Of a DNA stretch of 5,764 bases, positions 4,693-5,764 are shown piece by piece. Both the position numbers and the translations under genes were made by a program. Under the pieces are notes generated by a model. That model had not been told where the DNA came from, did no database searches, and was given only the letters and a program-made list of their open reading frames with translations. Source of the stretch: an uncultured Ruminococcus sp. (GTDB taxonomy: Bacteria > Bacillota > Clostridia > Oscillospirales > Ruminococcaceae); contig CAMWWG010000073.1 in NCBI GenBank assembly GCA_947177935.1, positions 1 through 5,764 of the forward strand, written 5' to 3'. The number at the start of each line of letters is the position of its first letter. The first letter of the stretch is position 1.

Positions 4693-4721
4693 ATCATAGC
4701 ATGAAATCCGGAAATTGTCAA
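4693..4721 (-). promoter_or_regulatory. Sigma-A type promoter of the regulator-tautomerase operon
   Basis: On the minus strand a perfect TTGACA (complement of 4716-4721), a 17-base spacer and TATGAT (complement of 4693-4698). Transcription would start near 4686, inside or beside the pentanucleotide repeat, giving a leader of about 60 bases to the ATG at 4627. Confidence 0.85.
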
Positions 4722-4725
4722 GAAA

Positions 4726-4781
4726 TTTCAGGAATTTTCAGATTTTTTTCTGAAATCCCCGATTAATCATTGATTTTTCAG
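4726..4781. repeat. TTTCAG repeats between divergent promoters, possible operator
   Basis: TTTCAG occurs at 4726-4731, 4736-4741 and 4776-4781, and inverted as CTGAAA at 4750-4755. TTTCAGA 4736-4742 and TCTGAAA 4749-4755 form a 7-bp inverted repeat with a 6-base T spacer. One copy lies inside the murD promoter spacer and two lie just upstream of the regulator's -35 box. They could bind the adjacent regulator, but the motif is short and the DNA is AT-rich. Confidence 0.35.
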
Positions 4782-4798
4782 AAACAATCTGCTATAAT
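4770..4798 (+). promoter_or_regulatory. Sigma-A type promoter of murD
   Basis: TTGATT (4770-4775), a 17-base spacer and a perfect TATAAT (4793-4798). Transcription would start near 4805, about 40 bases before the ATG. Confidence 0.78.
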
Positions 4799-4845
4799 TA
4801 ATACTAGGAATCTTTTAAAATCATTTTTGGCAGGAGGACTGTATT

Positions 4846-5764
4846 ATGATAACGAAAACAGAAGGCTTTTTTGATATGCTCCGTGCAAAACGTGTCGCAT
4901 TTATCGGCACAGGCGTCAGCCACACGGAATTAATCCGGAAATTCCGGCAGAAAGAAATTCATATCACTGTCTGTGACAAGCGAAGTGCCGACAAATTCCA
5001 GGATGTCTATGACGAATTGTCCGGGCTTGGCGTGGAATTCATCCTGGGGGAACAGTATCTGGATTCTCTGACGGATTTTGATATTGTATTCCGGACGCCC
5101 GGCATGTACTACAATCACCCGGCACTTGTGAAAGCCAGGCAGGCAGGCGTTGTGATTACTTCGGAAATGGAAGTCTTTTTTGATTTATGTCCCTGTCAGA
5201 TCTATGCTGTGACGGGATCGGACGGAAAATCCACATCCACGACGTTGCTTGCGGAGATTCTCCAGGCATCCGGAAAGAAAGTTTACAAAGGCGGCAACAT
5301 CGGCAAGGCATTGCTGCCATTGATTGAAGAAATCACAGAACAGGATGTTGCTGTCGTCGAATTATCCAGTTTTCAGTTAATTTCTATGCGAAAATCTCCT
5401 GATGTCGCACTGATTACCAATATCACACCCAATCACCTGGACGTCCATGGCACAATGGAAGAATATACAGAAGCAAAAATCAATTTAATCCGGCATCAGA
5501 ACGCATTTTCCAGAACGGTTCTGAATTATGATAATCCGGGAACAAGAGAATTGCAGAATTTTGTCCGGGGGAAATTAAATTGGTTCACACGGCAGGAAAT
5601 CCCGGATCGTGGGGCATTTCTCCGGGATGACGACATGCTCTGTTATATTGAGAATCAGGAAATCATGCCCATTCTACACAAAGATCAGATCCGGATTCCG
5701 GGAATGCACAATGTAGAGAATTTTCTTGGCGTGATTGCGGCATTATGGGGCAATGTAGAGATTG
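4846..5764 (+). CDS. murD: UDP-N-acetylmuramoyl-L-alanine--D-glutamate ligase MurD (3' partial)
   Basis: The frame is open from the ATG to the window end: 306 residues of an enzyme usually about 450 long. MurD is a cytoplasmic Mur ligase that uses ATP to add D-glutamate to UDP-MurNAc-L-Ala in peptidoglycan synthesis. Domain 1 (about 1-110) is the Rossmann-like substrate part, with VAFIGTGVS at 17-25 and TPGMYYNHP at 84-92. Domain 2, the ATPase, has the P-loop VTGSDGKST at 122-130, GGNIGKALL at 149-157, the MurD hallmark VVELSSFQL at 170-178 and ITNITPNHLDVHG at 190-202. GMHNVENFLGVIAA, near the end, leads toward domain 3, which is mostly outside. The P-loop has Ser-Asp and Lys-Ser where many Mur ligases have Thr-Asn and Lys-Thr, a tolerable change. 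AGGAGG at 4832-4837 is 8 bases before the ATG. It is divergent from the DtxR-like regulator. Confidence 0.95.
   Translation, partial: MITKTEGFFDMLRAKRVAFIGTGVSHTELIRKFRQKEIHITVCDKRSADKFQDVYDELSGLGVEFILGEQYLDSLTDFDIVFRTPGMYYNHPALVKARQAGVVITSEMEVFFDLCPCQIYAVTGSDGKSTSTTLLAEILQASGKKVYKGGNIGKALLPLIEEITEQDVAVVELSSFQLISMRKSPDVALITNITPNHLDVHGTMEEYTEAKINLIRHQNAFSRTVLNYDNPGTRELQNFVRGKLNWFTRQEIPDRGAFLRDDDMLCYIENQEIMPILHKDQIRIPGMHNVENFLGVIAALWGNVEI

Larger units (their letters stand above)
4637..4845. other. Divergent intergenic region between the DtxR-like regulator and murD
   Basis: This AT-rich 209-base region holds back-to-back promoters. From left to right: the regulator's A-rich leader with a (TTTTA)4 tandem repeat, the minus-strand promoter (4693-4721), TTTCAG/CTGAAA repeats (4726-4781), the GATTAATC palindrome (4761-4768), the murD promoter (4770-4798) and the murD leader. 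No gene is visible. Confidence 0.8.

Noticed and set aside
4331..4693. Plus-strand open frame of 120 codons antisense to the regulator
   Set aside because: It lies opposite a gene with a recognisable helix-turn-helix and starts without a ribosome binding site.

Overview
The window looks like chromosomal DNA from a spore-forming Clostridia member. Ruminococcus or a related Oscillospiraceae genus is my best guess. The reasons are the spoIIGA-sigE pair, AT-rich spacers with strong AGGAGG-type ribosome binding sites, near-consensus TTGACA/TATAAT promoters, and coding sequence rich in CCGG. The genus is inferred from style, not proven.

Layout. (1) 1-946, plus strand: the end of spoIIGA (pro-sigma-E processing protease), then sigE (mother-cell sporulation sigma factor). 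Protease and substrate are encoded as a two-gene unit. (2) 947-1640: a compositionally different stretch with no CCGG. It carries one minus-strand gene for a small two-helix membrane protein, with its own promoter and terminator. It lies where many endospore formers have sigG. (3) 1650-3184, plus strand: a promoter and a structured leader, a predicted lipoprotein of unknown function, and rsmE (16S rRNA m3U1498 methyltransferase), probably cotranscribed. (4) 3228-3743, plus strand: a promoter, a second structured leader, and a small membrane-anchored, very acidic protein. (5) 3767-3822: a bidirectional terminator shared by the convergent units. (6) 4627-3829, minus strand: a promoter, a cysteine-rich regulator resembling the DtxR/MntR N-terminal half, and a MIF-type tautomerase, probably one operon. 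(7) 4770-5764, plus strand: a promoter divergent from the regulator, then murD (peptidoglycan precursor ligase), cut by the window end.

Most genes are ordinary chromosomal ones. I found no mobile element genes, CRISPR array, tRNA or rRNA. Four points deserve a second look: the lipoprotein leader, where a 14-bp pairing would hide the ribosome binding site; a pseudoknot-capable leader upstream of the acidic protein; a DtxR-like regulator that appears to have lost every MntR metal ligand but has eight cysteines, paired with a tautomerase; and the foreign-looking cassette behind sigE.
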